From Bacteroidota bacterium (GTDB lineage: Bacteria > Bacteroidota > Bacteroidia > AKYH767-A > OLB10), in NCBI GenBank assembly GCA_019136655.1, contig JAGVTU010000017.1, positions 124,001 through 188,000 of the forward strand: 64,000 nucleotides of DNA, written 5' to 3'. A model generated the notes under the pieces. It did not search any database, was not told the DNA's origin, and was given only the letters and a program-made list of their open reading frames with translations. Position 1 is the stretch's first letter. Every line of letters begins with the position of its first letter. Shown one piece after another: positions 1-8,060 of this stretch. Position numbers and translations under genes: made by a program.

Positions 1-2
1 AG

Positions 3-848
3 TTTGCAATTTTTATAAAAGACAAAAAGTCTGTCAATCCCATTTCAATTCTATCTGTTGTTTCAAATAACGATGAGGCAGAAGTAAATATACTTAAAAC
101 CAGAAATAAACTCGAAGAATTTGTAAAACAGGCATCGGCATCTGAAACAAAAGTGAATATTATTACAACCATTGATCATAATCCGGCAAGTGGAATTGCC
201 CGAATTTCAAGAGAGATAATGGCTGATATTATTCTGCTTGGATGGCCAAGAAAAACAGGGCTGATTGACAGATTGATTGGCGAAAAGGTGGATAATATTC
301 TAAACAGTACGGATAAATGTACTTTTATATGTCATATAGATAAACCTTTGGTGCTGCACAAAAGAGTAGTGGTTGCAGTGCCTCCCTGGGCCGAGCATGA
401 AAATGGCTTTGAACAATGGCTTCAAAAAATTTCAAAGCTTGCGCAGGAGCTGAGTATTCCAGTTCAGATGTTTTGCAATCAGCAAACAGAAAAAATGGTT
501 CATAAGGCTGCTAAAAGATTAAAACTGTCAACAACTTTTAATGTCTCATTATTTGATGCATGGGATGACTTTTTGATATTGTCAAGAGAAATCAAAAACG
601 ATGACCTTTTGATTTTAATCTCTGCGCGTAAAGGAGCAGCATCTTACATGAATGCACTCGATGGCCTTCCTGTTAAAATTGAAAAATATTTTTCAAATAT
701 CAGCAGAATAGTTATTTATCCGCAACAGTTTACTCAGGATAATAAAATAGAAGGTTTTGAGGATATTACAGTTGAGCCATTAAGTAAGAGTATTGAGACT
801 ATTCAGAAAATTGGAAAAGGGATTGGAAGTATTTTCAAAAAGGACTAA
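3..848 (+). CDS. C-terminal part of a cation:proton antiporter with tandem USP-like domains (5' end outside window)
   Basis: The reading frame is open from the first bases of the window, so the gene starts upstream; the first in-window ATG at 153 is internal. About 281 residues are visible. They look like two universal-stress-protein-type alpha/beta units: the first ends near a MADIILLGW motif (typical USP nucleotide-fold strand), the second starts at VVVAVPPWAEHE. In Bacteroidota this tail is typical of Kef/NhaP-like Na+(K+)/H+ antiporters of about 700 residues, whose membrane part would lie before the window. The antiporter assignment is inference from the tail only; a free-standing double USP is the alternative. 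A strong hairpin terminator follows. Confidence 0.6.
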   Translation, partial: FAIFIKDKKSVNPISILSVVSNNDEAEVNILKTRNKLEEFVKQASASETKVNIITTIDHNPASGIARISREIMADIILLGWPRKTGLIDRLIGEKVDNILNSTDKCTFICHIDKPLVLHKRVVVAVPPWAEHENGFEQWLQKISKLAQELSIPVQMFCNQQTEKMVHKAAKRLKLSTTFNVSLFDAWDDFLILSREIKNDDLLILISARKGAASYMNALDGLPVKIEKYFSNISRIVIYPQQFTQDNKIEGFEDITVEPLSKSIETIQKIGKGIGSIFKKD

Positions 849-912
849 TAGAATAAACATAGGTGTTTTAATGATTCAATTAATTTCCTTAATAAACAGT
901 GATAGAAAATAC

Positions 913-939
913 AAAAGCTGCCTTGTTTAGGCAGCTTTT
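913..939. terminator. Bidirectional intrinsic terminator
   Basis: A perfect 10-bp stem (AAAAGCTGCC / GGCAGCTTTT) with a 7-nt loop lies between the convergent ends of the antiporter gene and serC. The A-rich and T-rich stem ends allow it to work on both strands. Confidence 0.85.
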
Positions 940-963
940 ATTCTGTTTTAATCCTTATGTTAA

Positions 964-2028
964 TTAACCTTTCTTTCTTGCAAATTCTTTCATCACGTCC
1001 ACAAGCACTTTTACACTTTCTAAAGGTAAAGCATTATACATACTTGCTCTGAATCCGCCTACGCTGCGATGGCCTTTAATTCCTACAATGTCAGCAGCCT
1101 TTGTCATTGCTAAAAACTCTTCGTCAAGAGCACTGTCTTTAAGCAGGAAACAGGCATTCATTGGGGAACGGTCTTCAGGGGCAGCAGTGCCGGTAAACAT
1201 TGGATTGTTATCCACTTCATTGTAAAACAAATCATATTTCTGCTGATTGATTTTTTGCATGGCATCTACACCACCAATGGACTTCAGCCATTCCAACACA
1301 TGCATACAAACAAGAATGGCAATAACAGGAGGCGTGTTATAAAGAGAATTATTCTCCAAATGAGTCTTATAATCCATCATGGTTGGTTTCACTCTGTTAG
1401 TTCTGCCAACTGAGTCTTTTTTTATAATTACAAGTGTAACTCCTGAAGGTCCCATATTTTTCTGTGCACCTGCATATATCAAATCAAATTTTGAAACATC
1501 AACAGGACGAGAAAAAATATCGCTGCTCATATCACAAATCATTGGAATAGGAGAGGTGGGGAATGTTTTCACCTGTGTACCATGAATAGTTTCATTCGAA
1601 CAAATGTGCAAATAATCGCAGTCAGTTGGAATGGTGTATCCCTTAGGCTGATAACTGTAATTCTTATCTTTACTTGAAGCAATTACATTTACTTCACCAA
1701 AGAGTTTAGCTTCTTTAATAGCTTTTCCACTCCAGGCGCCCTGATCAATGTAAGCGGCTTTTTTATTGAGGTAATTCATGGGTTCCATTGCAAACTGAGT
1801 GCTGGCACCTCCTTGTAAGAAAAGAATATCATGTGTATCAGGAACCTTTAACAATTCAATTACCAGTGATTTTGCTTTGTTCAAAACAGCTTCAAAATCT
1901 TTGCTGCGATGTGATATTTCCATCACACCCATACCAATTCCGTTAAAGTCTAACAGAGCTTCCTGTGTTTTTTTTAAGGCGTATTCCGGTAAAATTCCCG
2001 GTCCTGCTCCAAAATTATGTTTGCGCAT
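964..2028 (-). CDS. serC: Phosphoserine aminotransferase
   Basis: Catalyses the PLP-dependent transamination of 3-phosphohydroxypyruvate with glutamate in serine biosynthesis; it can also serve pyridoxal phosphate synthesis. The 354-residue length is normal for SerC. The N-terminus HNFGAGPGILP is the family start, and the PLP lysine is K190 in the AGAQKNMGPSG motif. The start is the ATG that places HNFGAGP at residue 4. It is the last gene of a minus-strand run after the ferredoxin and a hypothetical. The partner serA, often adjacent in Bacteroidota, is not next to it here, because the downstream neighbour is the convergent antiporter. Confidence 0.95.
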   Translation of the reverse strand: MRKHNFGAGPGILPEYALKKTQEALLDFNGIGMGVMEISHRSKDFEAVLNKAKSLVIELLKVPDTHDILFLQGGASTQFAMEPMNYLNKKAAYIDQGAWSGKAIKEAKLFGEVNVIASSKDKNYSYQPKGYTIPTDCDYLHICSNETIHGTQVKTFPTSPIPMICDMSSDIFSRPVDVSKFDLIYAGAQKNMGPSGVTLVIIKKDSVGRTNRVKPTMMDYKTHLENNSLYNTPPVIAILVCMHVLEWLKSIGGVDAMQKINQQKYDLFYNEVDNNPMFTGTAAPEDRSPMNACFLLKDSALDEEFLAMTKAADIVGIKGHRSVGGFRASMYNALPLESVKVLVDVMKEFARKKG

Positions 2029-2093
2029 AGTTTTATTATTTTGTTTTTTATGTACAATTCAAGAGTGCTAAAGTAAGTGTTTAAAGACAATTT

Positions 2094-2969
2094 TCATTTG
2101 TGTAACTCAGAATCTTTTACTGGGGCTATTTTCTTACCGTCAGTGTTGTTTTTGTTTCTAATGTCTATATCGGCTATACCGTTCCATTTTCCTTTCTTCC
2201 ATTTGAAAGCATCATAGCTCATGTCAGGCCCATAAAATTCTTCTAAACCTTTAAGAGATTCTTTGGAAGGGCTGATATGGTCAAAAACAATCTGCTTTTT
2301 GTTTGGGTAATATTTCAGACTCATCACTGCATTGGCATTGTATTCAAATATTATTCTGGTGCACTTGCTTGCCTGCAGTACCGGCAACATCTTGGGTGGA
2401 GCAGTAAATATTTTTTTGCCGAAAACAGGTTTGTTATTTTTAAAAGTTAAGACATCAATCACTTTCAGACTGGTACGTGGAGTATTTCCCCGCCATCCCA
2501 ATAAGGTATAGATTGTTTTTTTTCCTGTTTTTAGAGGAATGATGCTGTAATATACAGCTGCAAAATATCCTTCAGGAGTTAATATTTTTTCTGAAACAGT
2601 GTATTTATCTTCATTGATATCAGTAAGTGGCCAAACCTGCAAGGTTTTGGTTTTTTTATCCTGAACCTGCATAAATCCATAAATCTGAAATGTATTACTT
2701 TCCATTAATGGCATAGCCCATTGGTAAAACCGGATGATACCGTCTGATGATTTGATGGTGGAAATTGATTTTACAGAGTCGAATGAAGTAGTAAATGATT
2801 TATCGGTTTTAAGAAAATCGGTCATCTGATGCAACAGCATGTTATTTGATGAAATGCGCACCGAGTCTGTACTTCCTCTGAGCACACTGTCTGCAAGTTG
2901 CCTTATTTGTGCCTGTAATGGCAGCGCCAACAAAACACAGATTATCAGGTTCAGAATTTTTTTCATCAT
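2094..2969 (-). CDS. Conserved hypothetical secreted protein
   Basis: A 291-residue protein with a signal peptide (KKILNLIICVLLALPLQAQ, AQ-type cleavage), so probably periplasmic or surface located. The second Met may be the true start. The middle and C-terminal parts carry aromatic-rich segments (YTLLGWRGNTPRTSLKVIDV, IIFEYNANAVMSLKY, FYGPDMSYDAFKW) that I associate with an uncharacterised Bacteroidota family. No catalytic motif is visible. It lies between the ferredoxin gene and serC on the same strand, but a terminator separates it from the ferredoxin, so it may be transcribed with serC. Function unknown. Confidence 0.75.
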   Translation of the reverse strand: MMKKILNLIICVLLALPLQAQIRQLADSVLRGSTDSVRISSNNMLLHQMTDFLKTDKSFTTSFDSVKSISTIKSSDGIIRFYQWAMPLMESNTFQIYGFMQVQDKKTKTLQVWPLTDINEDKYTVSEKILTPEGYFAAVYYSIIPLKTGKKTIYTLLGWRGNTPRTSLKVIDVLTFKNNKPVFGKKIFTAPPKMLPVLQASKCTRIIFEYNANAVMSLKYYPNKKQIVFDHISPSKESLKGLEEFYGPDMSYDAFKWKKGKWNGIADIDIRNKNNTDGKKIAPVKDSELHK

Positions 2970-2984
2970 GCTTTATAAACGAAA

Positions 2985-3014
2985 AAATCCGCCAAAAGTA
3001 TTTCAGGCGGATTT
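2985..3014 (-). terminator. Intrinsic terminator after the ferredoxin gene
   Basis: A 9-bp stem (AAATCCGCC / GGCGGATTT) with a 12-nt loop lies 20 nt after the ferredoxin stop. Read on the minus strand it is followed by a T run. Confidence 0.8.
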
Positions 3015-3034
3015 ATATTTTTAAAGGCTAAAGA

Positions 3035-3382
3035 TTAAAAGTGCATTCTGTTTTTCTTAGCCAAAAGTTCTTCTTTTGTCTCTCGTACATTTTCATCATC
3101 AACACAGCAATCTACCGGACAAACTGAGGCACATTGTGGTTCATCGTGAAAACCTACACACTCTGTACATTTATCGGGAACAATGTAATAATGATCCATA
3201 TTTACAGGTTCTTGAGCTGCATCGCTGTCAATTTCTGTTCCATTCATTCTTTGAAATGGGCCTCTCAAAGAAGTACCATCAGAAAAACGCCATTCGGCTC
3301 CGCCTTCATAAATTGCATTATTCGGGCACTCGGGTTCGCAGGCTCCACAGTTTATACATTCATCGGTTATGATAATTGCCAT
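3035..3382 (-). CDS. Two-cluster 4Fe-4S ferredoxin
   Basis: A small cytoplasmic electron carrier of 115 residues. The first cluster motif is C9-x2-C12-x2-C15-x3-C19-P; the second is C72-x2-C75-x8-C84-x3-C88-P. The longer spacing in the second motif and the C-terminal extension resemble the Allochromatium-type 2[4Fe-4S] ferredoxins. An insertion of about 45 residues separates the motifs. It is divergent from the acyl-CoA reductase gene, a pairing I recall as common in Bacteroidota. Redox partner unknown. Confidence 0.92.
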   Translation of the reverse strand: MAIIITDECINCGACEPECPNNAIYEGGAEWRFSDGTSLRGPFQRMNGTEIDSDAAQEPVNMDHYYIVPDKCTECVGFHDEPQCASVCPVDCCVDDENVRETKEELLAKKNRMHF

Positions 3383-3411
3383 AATTTTGTTGTTTTTAAA
3401 AAGTGTTGGGG

Positions 3412-3419
3412 CAAATATA
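3412..3419 (-). promoter_or_regulatory. Putative -7 element for the ferredoxin gene
   Basis: Reads TATATTTG on the minus strand and matches the Bacteroidota consensus TAnnTTTG, 29 nt before the ferredoxin ATG. No well-spaced -33 TTTG was found. Confidence 0.5.
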
Positions 3420-3489
3420 ATAGATACAGAACAAGAAAAAACGTTTATTTATTTGTTTTTAACAAACAATAGTTAACTAATATTGGCAT

Positions 3490-4521
3490 ATGCTTACATT
3501 ATCAGAGCGGTTAAACGCTTTTGCCCACTTAGGGGGTTACCTCGATAAAACATTAAAGGATTCTGACCATTCTCAAAAGGACTTAGATTCGGTATTGCAA
3601 AGAGCAGAGAGAATTAATCCCTGGTTTACGAAGGAATATCAATTAATGGCACTAAATGCTATTGCTCAGATGCTTAAGTCTGACGTGCTTCTGCACTGGA
3701 CAGAAAATTACCTGATAAACGACAAAACCGGTTCTGTGGGTTTGATTATGGCAGGCAATATTCCGGCTGTAGGGTTTCATGATTTACTTACCGTTTTAAT
3801 TGCAGGCAGAAAAGCCATTGTCAAACCTTCATCAACTGACAGTGTGCTGATGGAATTTCTGGCTGCTAAGCTTACCGAATTTGAGCCCCGACTGAAAGAC
3901 TACATTGAATTTGTGGATAAACTTCTGAAACCTGAAGCAGTTATTGCTACCGGTTCAGATAATTCAGCAATGTACTTCGAACATTATTTTAAAAACATCC
4001 CTCATATCATCCGCAGAAACAGAAACAGTGTAGCTATACTCTCAGGTGATGAATCTAAAGAAGAATTATCGTTTTTGGGAAAAGATATTTTTACCTATTT
4101 CGGGTTGGGCTGTCGCAATGTGTCCAAACTTATGGTGCCTGAAGGTTATGATTTCAGGAATTTTTTTGAAGCAATTCAGCAGTATGGTGACAAGTTGATG
4201 CAGCATACCAAATACATGAATAACTATGATTATTACCGGGCTATTTTCCTGATGGAACAAAAGCCATTTCTGACTAACAATTTTCTGCATCTTGTCGAAG
4301 ATGCAAAAATAGCATCACCGGTTTCGACACTGCACTATCAGTTTTATCGTTCAAATGATGATCTGAGGCAATCTCTAACATTTAATCTCGATAAAATTCA
4401 GTGTATAGTAAGTCATAAACCTTTGTTAGGCGATGAAGTGGCTTTTGGCCGGTCACAATATCCTGCAGTTACCGACTATGCCGATGGCGTTGATACGCTG
4501 GAGTTTTTACTGTCAGTTTGA
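3490..4521 (+). CDS. LuxC-like acyl-CoA reductase
   Basis: A 343-residue protein resembling the LuxC family (PF05893) of NAD(P)H-dependent acyl-CoA reductases, which give fatty aldehydes. Visible motifs are the dinucleotide-binding-like segment GSVGLIMAGNIPAVGFHD, the IRRNRNSVAIL segment, and the likely catalytic cysteine in FGLGCRNVSK, as in aldehyde dehydrogenase-fold enzymes. The family is widespread in Bacteroidota outside any lux context, and its substrate there is not established. It is divergent from the ferredoxin gene and convergent with lpdA, with only 10 bp between stops. Confidence 0.8.
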   Translation: MLTLSERLNAFAHLGGYLDKTLKDSDHSQKDLDSVLQRAERINPWFTKEYQLMALNAIAQMLKSDVLLHWTENYLINDKTGSVGLIMAGNIPAVGFHDLLTVLIAGRKAIVKPSSTDSVLMEFLAAKLTEFEPRLKDYIEFVDKLLKPEAVIATGSDNSAMYFEHYFKNIPHIIRRNRNSVAILSGDESKEELSFLGKDIFTYFGLGCRNVSKLMVPEGYDFRNFFEAIQQYGDKLMQHTKYMNNYDYYRAIFLMEQKPFLTNNFLHLVEDAKIASPVSTLHYQFYRSNDDLRQSLTFNLDKIQCIVSHKPLLGDEVAFGRSQYPAVTDYADGVDTLEFLLSV

Positions 4522-4531
4522 TAAACTCTTT

Positions 4532-5920
4532 TTACAGGTGAATCACTTCGCCATAGGCAGCTGCAGCAGCTTCCATGATAGCTTCGCTCATGGTAGGATG
4601 CGGGTGTACAGCCTTTATAATTTCATGACCTGTAGTTTCCAGTTTGCGGGCAAGTACAAGTTCTGCAATCATCTCCGTAACGTTGGCACCAATCAGATGT
4701 GCACCTAACAGTTCACCGTATTTAGCATCAAAAATCAGTTTTACAAAACCATCACTGCTACCTGCTGCTTTGGCTTTACCGGATGCGCTGAATGGAAATT
4801 TACCAACCTTAATTTCCAATCCTGCATCTTTAGCTGCTTTTTCAGTCATGCCAACCGATGCAATTTCAGGAGAGCAATAAGTACATCCCGGAATATTGTT
4901 GTAATCGAGCGGTTGTGGATGATGTCCTGCAATTTTCTCAACGCAAATAATGCCTTCGGCTGAAGCTACGTGTGCAAGTGCCTGACCTTTTACAATATCA
5001 CCAATTGCGTAAATGCCCGGTATGTTGGTTTGGTAATAATCATTCACTATTACCTTGCCTTTATCGGTGATGATGCCACAGTCTTCCAAACCTATGTTTT
5101 CGATATTGGGAGTGATACCGACAGCCGACAATACAATGTCACATTCAATAGAACTTTCTCCTTTGGCAGATTTAACTTTTACCTTACACAATGCACCTGA
5201 TGTATCTACGGCTTCTACTGAACTGCCTGTAAGAATTTCCATGCCTGATTTTTTGAATGTGCGTTCCAATTGTTTGCTTACTTCCTCATCTTCCACCGGA
5301 ACGATGTTGGGCATATATTCAACAATGGTAACCTTGGTGCCCATTGCATTATAGAAATAAGCAAACTCAACTCCTATAGCTCCTGATCCAACTACAACCA
5401 TTGATTTAGGTTGGGAGGGAAGGTTCATTGCTTCGCGATAGCCAATAATTTTTTTACCATCCTGCTTCAGATTAGGTAATTCTCTTGACCGGGCTCCTGT
5501 TGCCAGTATGATATGTGGTGCACTGTAATTTGTTTTCTTACCATCAGCACCTGTTACTTCCACTTGTTTTCCGGGTAACACTTTACCTGTTCCTGTGATA
5601 ACATCAATCTTATTTTTTTTCATCAGGAACTGTACACCTTTACTCATTCCCTCAGCTACACCACGGCTGCGTTTGATTACTGCACCAAAGTCTGACTTTG
5701 AGTCAGAAACAGTAATTCCATAATCAGCAGCATGTTGAATATATTCAAAAACATTTGCACTTTTTAAGAGAGCTTTTGTTGGTATGCAACCCCAGTTCAG
5801 GCAAATACCTCCCAGATTTTCACGTTCAATTACTGCAGTCTTAAGTCCTAACTGTGAAGCTCTAATGGCGGCTACATAACCTCCCGGGCCGCTGCCTATG
5901 ATGATTAAATCGTAATTCAT
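4532..5920 (-). CDS. lpdA: Dihydrolipoyl dehydrogenase (E3)
   Basis: A flavoprotein disulfide reductase of 462 residues that reoxidises dihydrolipoamide in 2-oxo-acid dehydrogenase complexes and the glycine cleavage system. It shows the N-terminal FAD-binding GSGPGG, the redox-active disulfide C40-x4-C45 (GGICLNWGCIPTK), a second Rossmann motif GSGAIGVEF, the FAD motif AIGDIV, and the C-terminal catalytic HPHPTMSEA (His/Glu dyad). Length is typical. No E1 or E2 gene is adjacent, so it probably serves several complexes. Confidence 0.96.
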   Translation of the reverse strand: MNYDLIIIGSGPGGYVAAIRASQLGLKTAVIERENLGGICLNWGCIPTKALLKSANVFEYIQHAADYGITVSDSKSDFGAVIKRSRGVAEGMSKGVQFLMKKNKIDVITGTGKVLPGKQVEVTGADGKKTNYSAPHIILATGARSRELPNLKQDGKKIIGYREAMNLPSQPKSMVVVGSGAIGVEFAYFYNAMGTKVTIVEYMPNIVPVEDEEVSKQLERTFKKSGMEILTGSSVEAVDTSGALCKVKVKSAKGESSIECDIVLSAVGITPNIENIGLEDCGIITDKGKVIVNDYYQTNIPGIYAIGDIVKGQALAHVASAEGIICVEKIAGHHPQPLDYNNIPGCTYCSPEIASVGMTEKAAKDAGLEIKVGKFPFSASGKAKAAGSSDGFVKLIFDAKYGELLGAHLIGANVTEMIAELVLARKLETTGHEIIKAVHPHPTMSEAIMEAAAAAYGEVIHL

Positions 5921-6088
5921 TTTACTTGTTAATTTGTGTGCGAATTTAACGACTTATTGGATATTTTTCACACACACAATAAAAGTCATTAGTTCAAGGT
6001 TAAACTTTTGTTTTATTGCAATTGTTAAACTCCTTGTTCACAATGGATTGATGAGTACATTCAATTACTTAGTCTCAAATATTTTATC

Positions 6089-6550
6089 ATGCATCTGAAA
6101 TTTGTCATGACTTTAATTATTGCAACATCATTATCTTGCAATGCTCAAAATTCAAAAAAGATGGAATACAACAAACTTACACCACAGGAAGAACGTGTAT
6201 TATTACATAAGGCTACAGATATGCCTTTTACAGGAGCTTATTATAAAATGAAAGATACCGGAACCTATCTCTGCCGAAGATGTAATGCCCCACTGTACAA
6301 AAGTGAGGATAAGTTTGATTCAGGTTGTGGATGGCCCAGCTTTGATGACGAAATAAAAGGAGCAGTGAAACGGGTGCCTGATGCAGATGGTATGCGTACT
6401 GAAATTATATGTACAAATTGCGGTGGTCATCTCGGCCATGTATTTACAGGTGAAGGTTTGACAGATAAAAATGTTCGCCACTGTGTAAATACCAGTTCAT
6501 TGCGATTTGTACCTCAGGGAGCAGTTTTACCTCCTGTGATAAAACCATAA
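6089..6550 (+). CDS. msrB: Peptide-methionine (R)-S-oxide reductase, exported
   Basis: Reduces the R epimer of methionine sulfoxide in proteins. The 153-residue protein begins with a hydrophobic signal (residues 1-20, ending SLSCNAQ), so it likely acts in the envelope. Four zinc cysteines are visible (C62, C65, C108, C111). C132 in [11 protein letters not shown] is the catalytic cysteine, with His where Tyr is usual. C80 in SGCGWPSF may be the recycling cysteine. The last residues abut the sugar dehydrogenase gene on the other strand, with 4 bp between stops. An exported MsrA is encoded 51 kb further on. Confidence 0.93.
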   Translation: MHLKFVMTLIIATSLSCNAQNSKKMEYNKLTPQEERVLLHKATDMPFTGAYYKMKDTGTYLCRRCNAPLYKSEDKFDSGCGWPSFDDEIKGAVKRVPDADGMRTEIICTNCGGHLGHVFTGEGLTDKNVRHCVNTSSLRFVPQGAVLPPVIKP

Positions 6551-6554
6551 TCTG

Positions 6555-7976
6555 TTAATCACAAACCGTGATTTTTTTAGTGAGAATAAACCTTTCGGAA
6601 ATTATTCTGATGATATAGGTGCTATTGGCTAATTTAACAGGAAACTGTAGTTGATTATTTCCTTTGTGCAGACTTGAAAATTGCTTTAATAACTGCCGGC
6701 CATTCAAATCCAATAATTCAACATGAATAAAATTAGCATCTGTGTTATGTATAGAAATATTAATTACATTTTCTTTAACAAAATAACTCACATTTGCAGA
6801 TGGATTAATGTCATTCACACCAGTGGGTGACCACACAATTTTATAAAGTGTTCCATTATTGTTATCTCCCAGATAAAGCTCACCACTGTCATCTTCTCCA
6901 AAGGTGCTGAAAAAATTTCCTGAAAATGTTCCGGCAGTGACAACAGAATTTTGGTTGTTGGGATCCAAGGCATAGACTGAACCATTACAATAATCAGCAA
7001 AAAAATAAATTCCCTGCATGGAAGGATTTTGTATTCCTCTGTAAACATACCCTCCGGTTACAGAACAACCTCCTGTTACGGAATGGCTGTAATCATACAC
7101 CGGTGAAGTATAGGAGCCATTGCATCCAGCCGAAGTATTAAATGTGGCATTACCCTCATAACATCTCCACCCATAGTTTTCTCCACCTGTTGATGATGCA
7201 GGTTGAAAATCTATTTCTTCCCATGTTGATTCACCTACATCACCAATCCATAAATCATGTGTAAGTTTATCAAAGCTAAACTTCCATGGATTTCTGAAAC
7301 CAGAAGCCCAGATTTCCTGTTTTGCTCCAACTACACTGTAGTAAGGATTGGTTGCAGGGATGGTATATCCGGTTGGTTGCGAACTGACATCTATTCTCAG
7401 AATTTTTCCAAAATACTCATTCATATTTTGAGCAAGGTTACCCGGGTCGCCATTGCTGCCACCATCACCTAAACCTAAATACAAAAAACCGTCATTTCCG
7501 AACTTAAGACAACCTCCGTTATGATTGGTATATGGTTGTTGAATATCCAACAATATTTCTTCGCTAAGTGAGTCTGCAATATCAGGATTGGAGGTCACTT
7601 TATATCGCGCAAGAATACTGTTTCCTATGCCTGATTTGTTGGTGTAATAAATATAAAATGTCTGATCGTTTGCATAGTCAGGACTGAAAGCAAGTCCCAA
7701 TAAACCTTGTTCTCCCGTATTGTTTACTGAAGTAGGAGTAACTTTTGGTTGTATGTTTAAAAATGGTACAGAATTCAGCACACCACCCTGATTGATAATA
7801 TAAATTGATCCCATTTGAGTAGTAACATAAAGTCTTCCGTCACCATTGGTGGCAACATCAGATATTCTCCCGTTTATTCCGGTGCAATATGGAGTAATAT
7901 ACACTTGCGGCTGCGCAGAAACCAAAAGTGTACTGATAAATGAAAAAATGAGAACTGCGGTTAATCTTTTGCTCAT
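6555..7976 (-). CDS. Secreted PQQ-dependent glucose/sorbosone dehydrogenase-like protein with T9SS sorting domain
   Basis: A 473-residue six-bladed beta-propeller of the GSDH family (PF07995), likely oxidising sugars extracellularly with PQQ. It has a signal peptide (residues 1-21, ending SAQ), GEQGLLGLAFSPDY, NHNGGCLKFG with the family's conserved histidine, and LYLGLGDGGSNGDPGN. The last ~75 residues form a beta-sandwich with LLDLNGRQLLKQF and end in a positively charged ITKK-type tail, as in T9SS type A C-terminal domains. PQQ biosynthesis genes are not in the window, so cofactor supply and substrate are unknown. An Hhip/HIPL-like non-enzymatic role cannot be excluded. Confidence 0.85.
   Translation of the reverse strand: MSKRLTAVLIFSFISTLLVSAQPQVYITPYCTGINGRISDVATNGDGRLYVTTQMGSIYIINQGGVLNSVPFLNIQPKVTPTSVNNTGEQGLLGLAFSPDYANDQTFYIYYTNKSGIGNSILARYKVTSNPDIADSLSEEILLDIQQPYTNHNGGCLKFGNDGFLYLGLGDGGSNGDPGNLAQNMNEYFGKILRIDVSSQPTGYTIPATNPYYSVVGAKQEIWASGFRNPWKFSFDKLTHDLWIGDVGESTWEEIDFQPASSTGGENYGWRCYEGNATFNTSAGCNGSYTSPVYDYSHSVTGGCSVTGGYVYRGIQNPSMQGIYFFADYCNGSVYALDPNNQNSVVTAGTFSGNFFSTFGEDDSGELYLGDNNNGTLYKIVWSPTGVNDINPSANVSYFVKENVINISIHNTDANFIHVELLDLNGRQLLKQFSSLHKGNNQLQFPVKLANSTYIIRIISERFILTKKITVCD
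6557..6579 (+). terminator. Terminator of msrB lying inside the neighbouring coding end
   Basis: Stem AATCAC / GTGATT with a 5-nt loop followed by a run of T. It begins 6 nt after the msrB stop and overlaps the last codons of the convergent sugar dehydrogenase gene. Confidence 0.6.
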
Positions 7977-8005
7977 ACGACATTAAAATTATTGAATAAA
8001 AATAA

Positions 8006-8035
8006 CAAAAGCCATGATGTTCACCATGGCTTTTG
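8006..8035 (-). terminator. Intrinsic terminator of the M36 peptidase gene
   Basis: An 11-bp perfect stem (CAAAAGCCATG / CATGGCTTTTG) with an 8-nt loop, 25 nt after the peptidase stop and followed on the minus strand by a U-rich tract. Confidence 0.85.
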
Positions 8036-8060
8036 CAAATAGTTCAGTTTTTCTGCAGCT

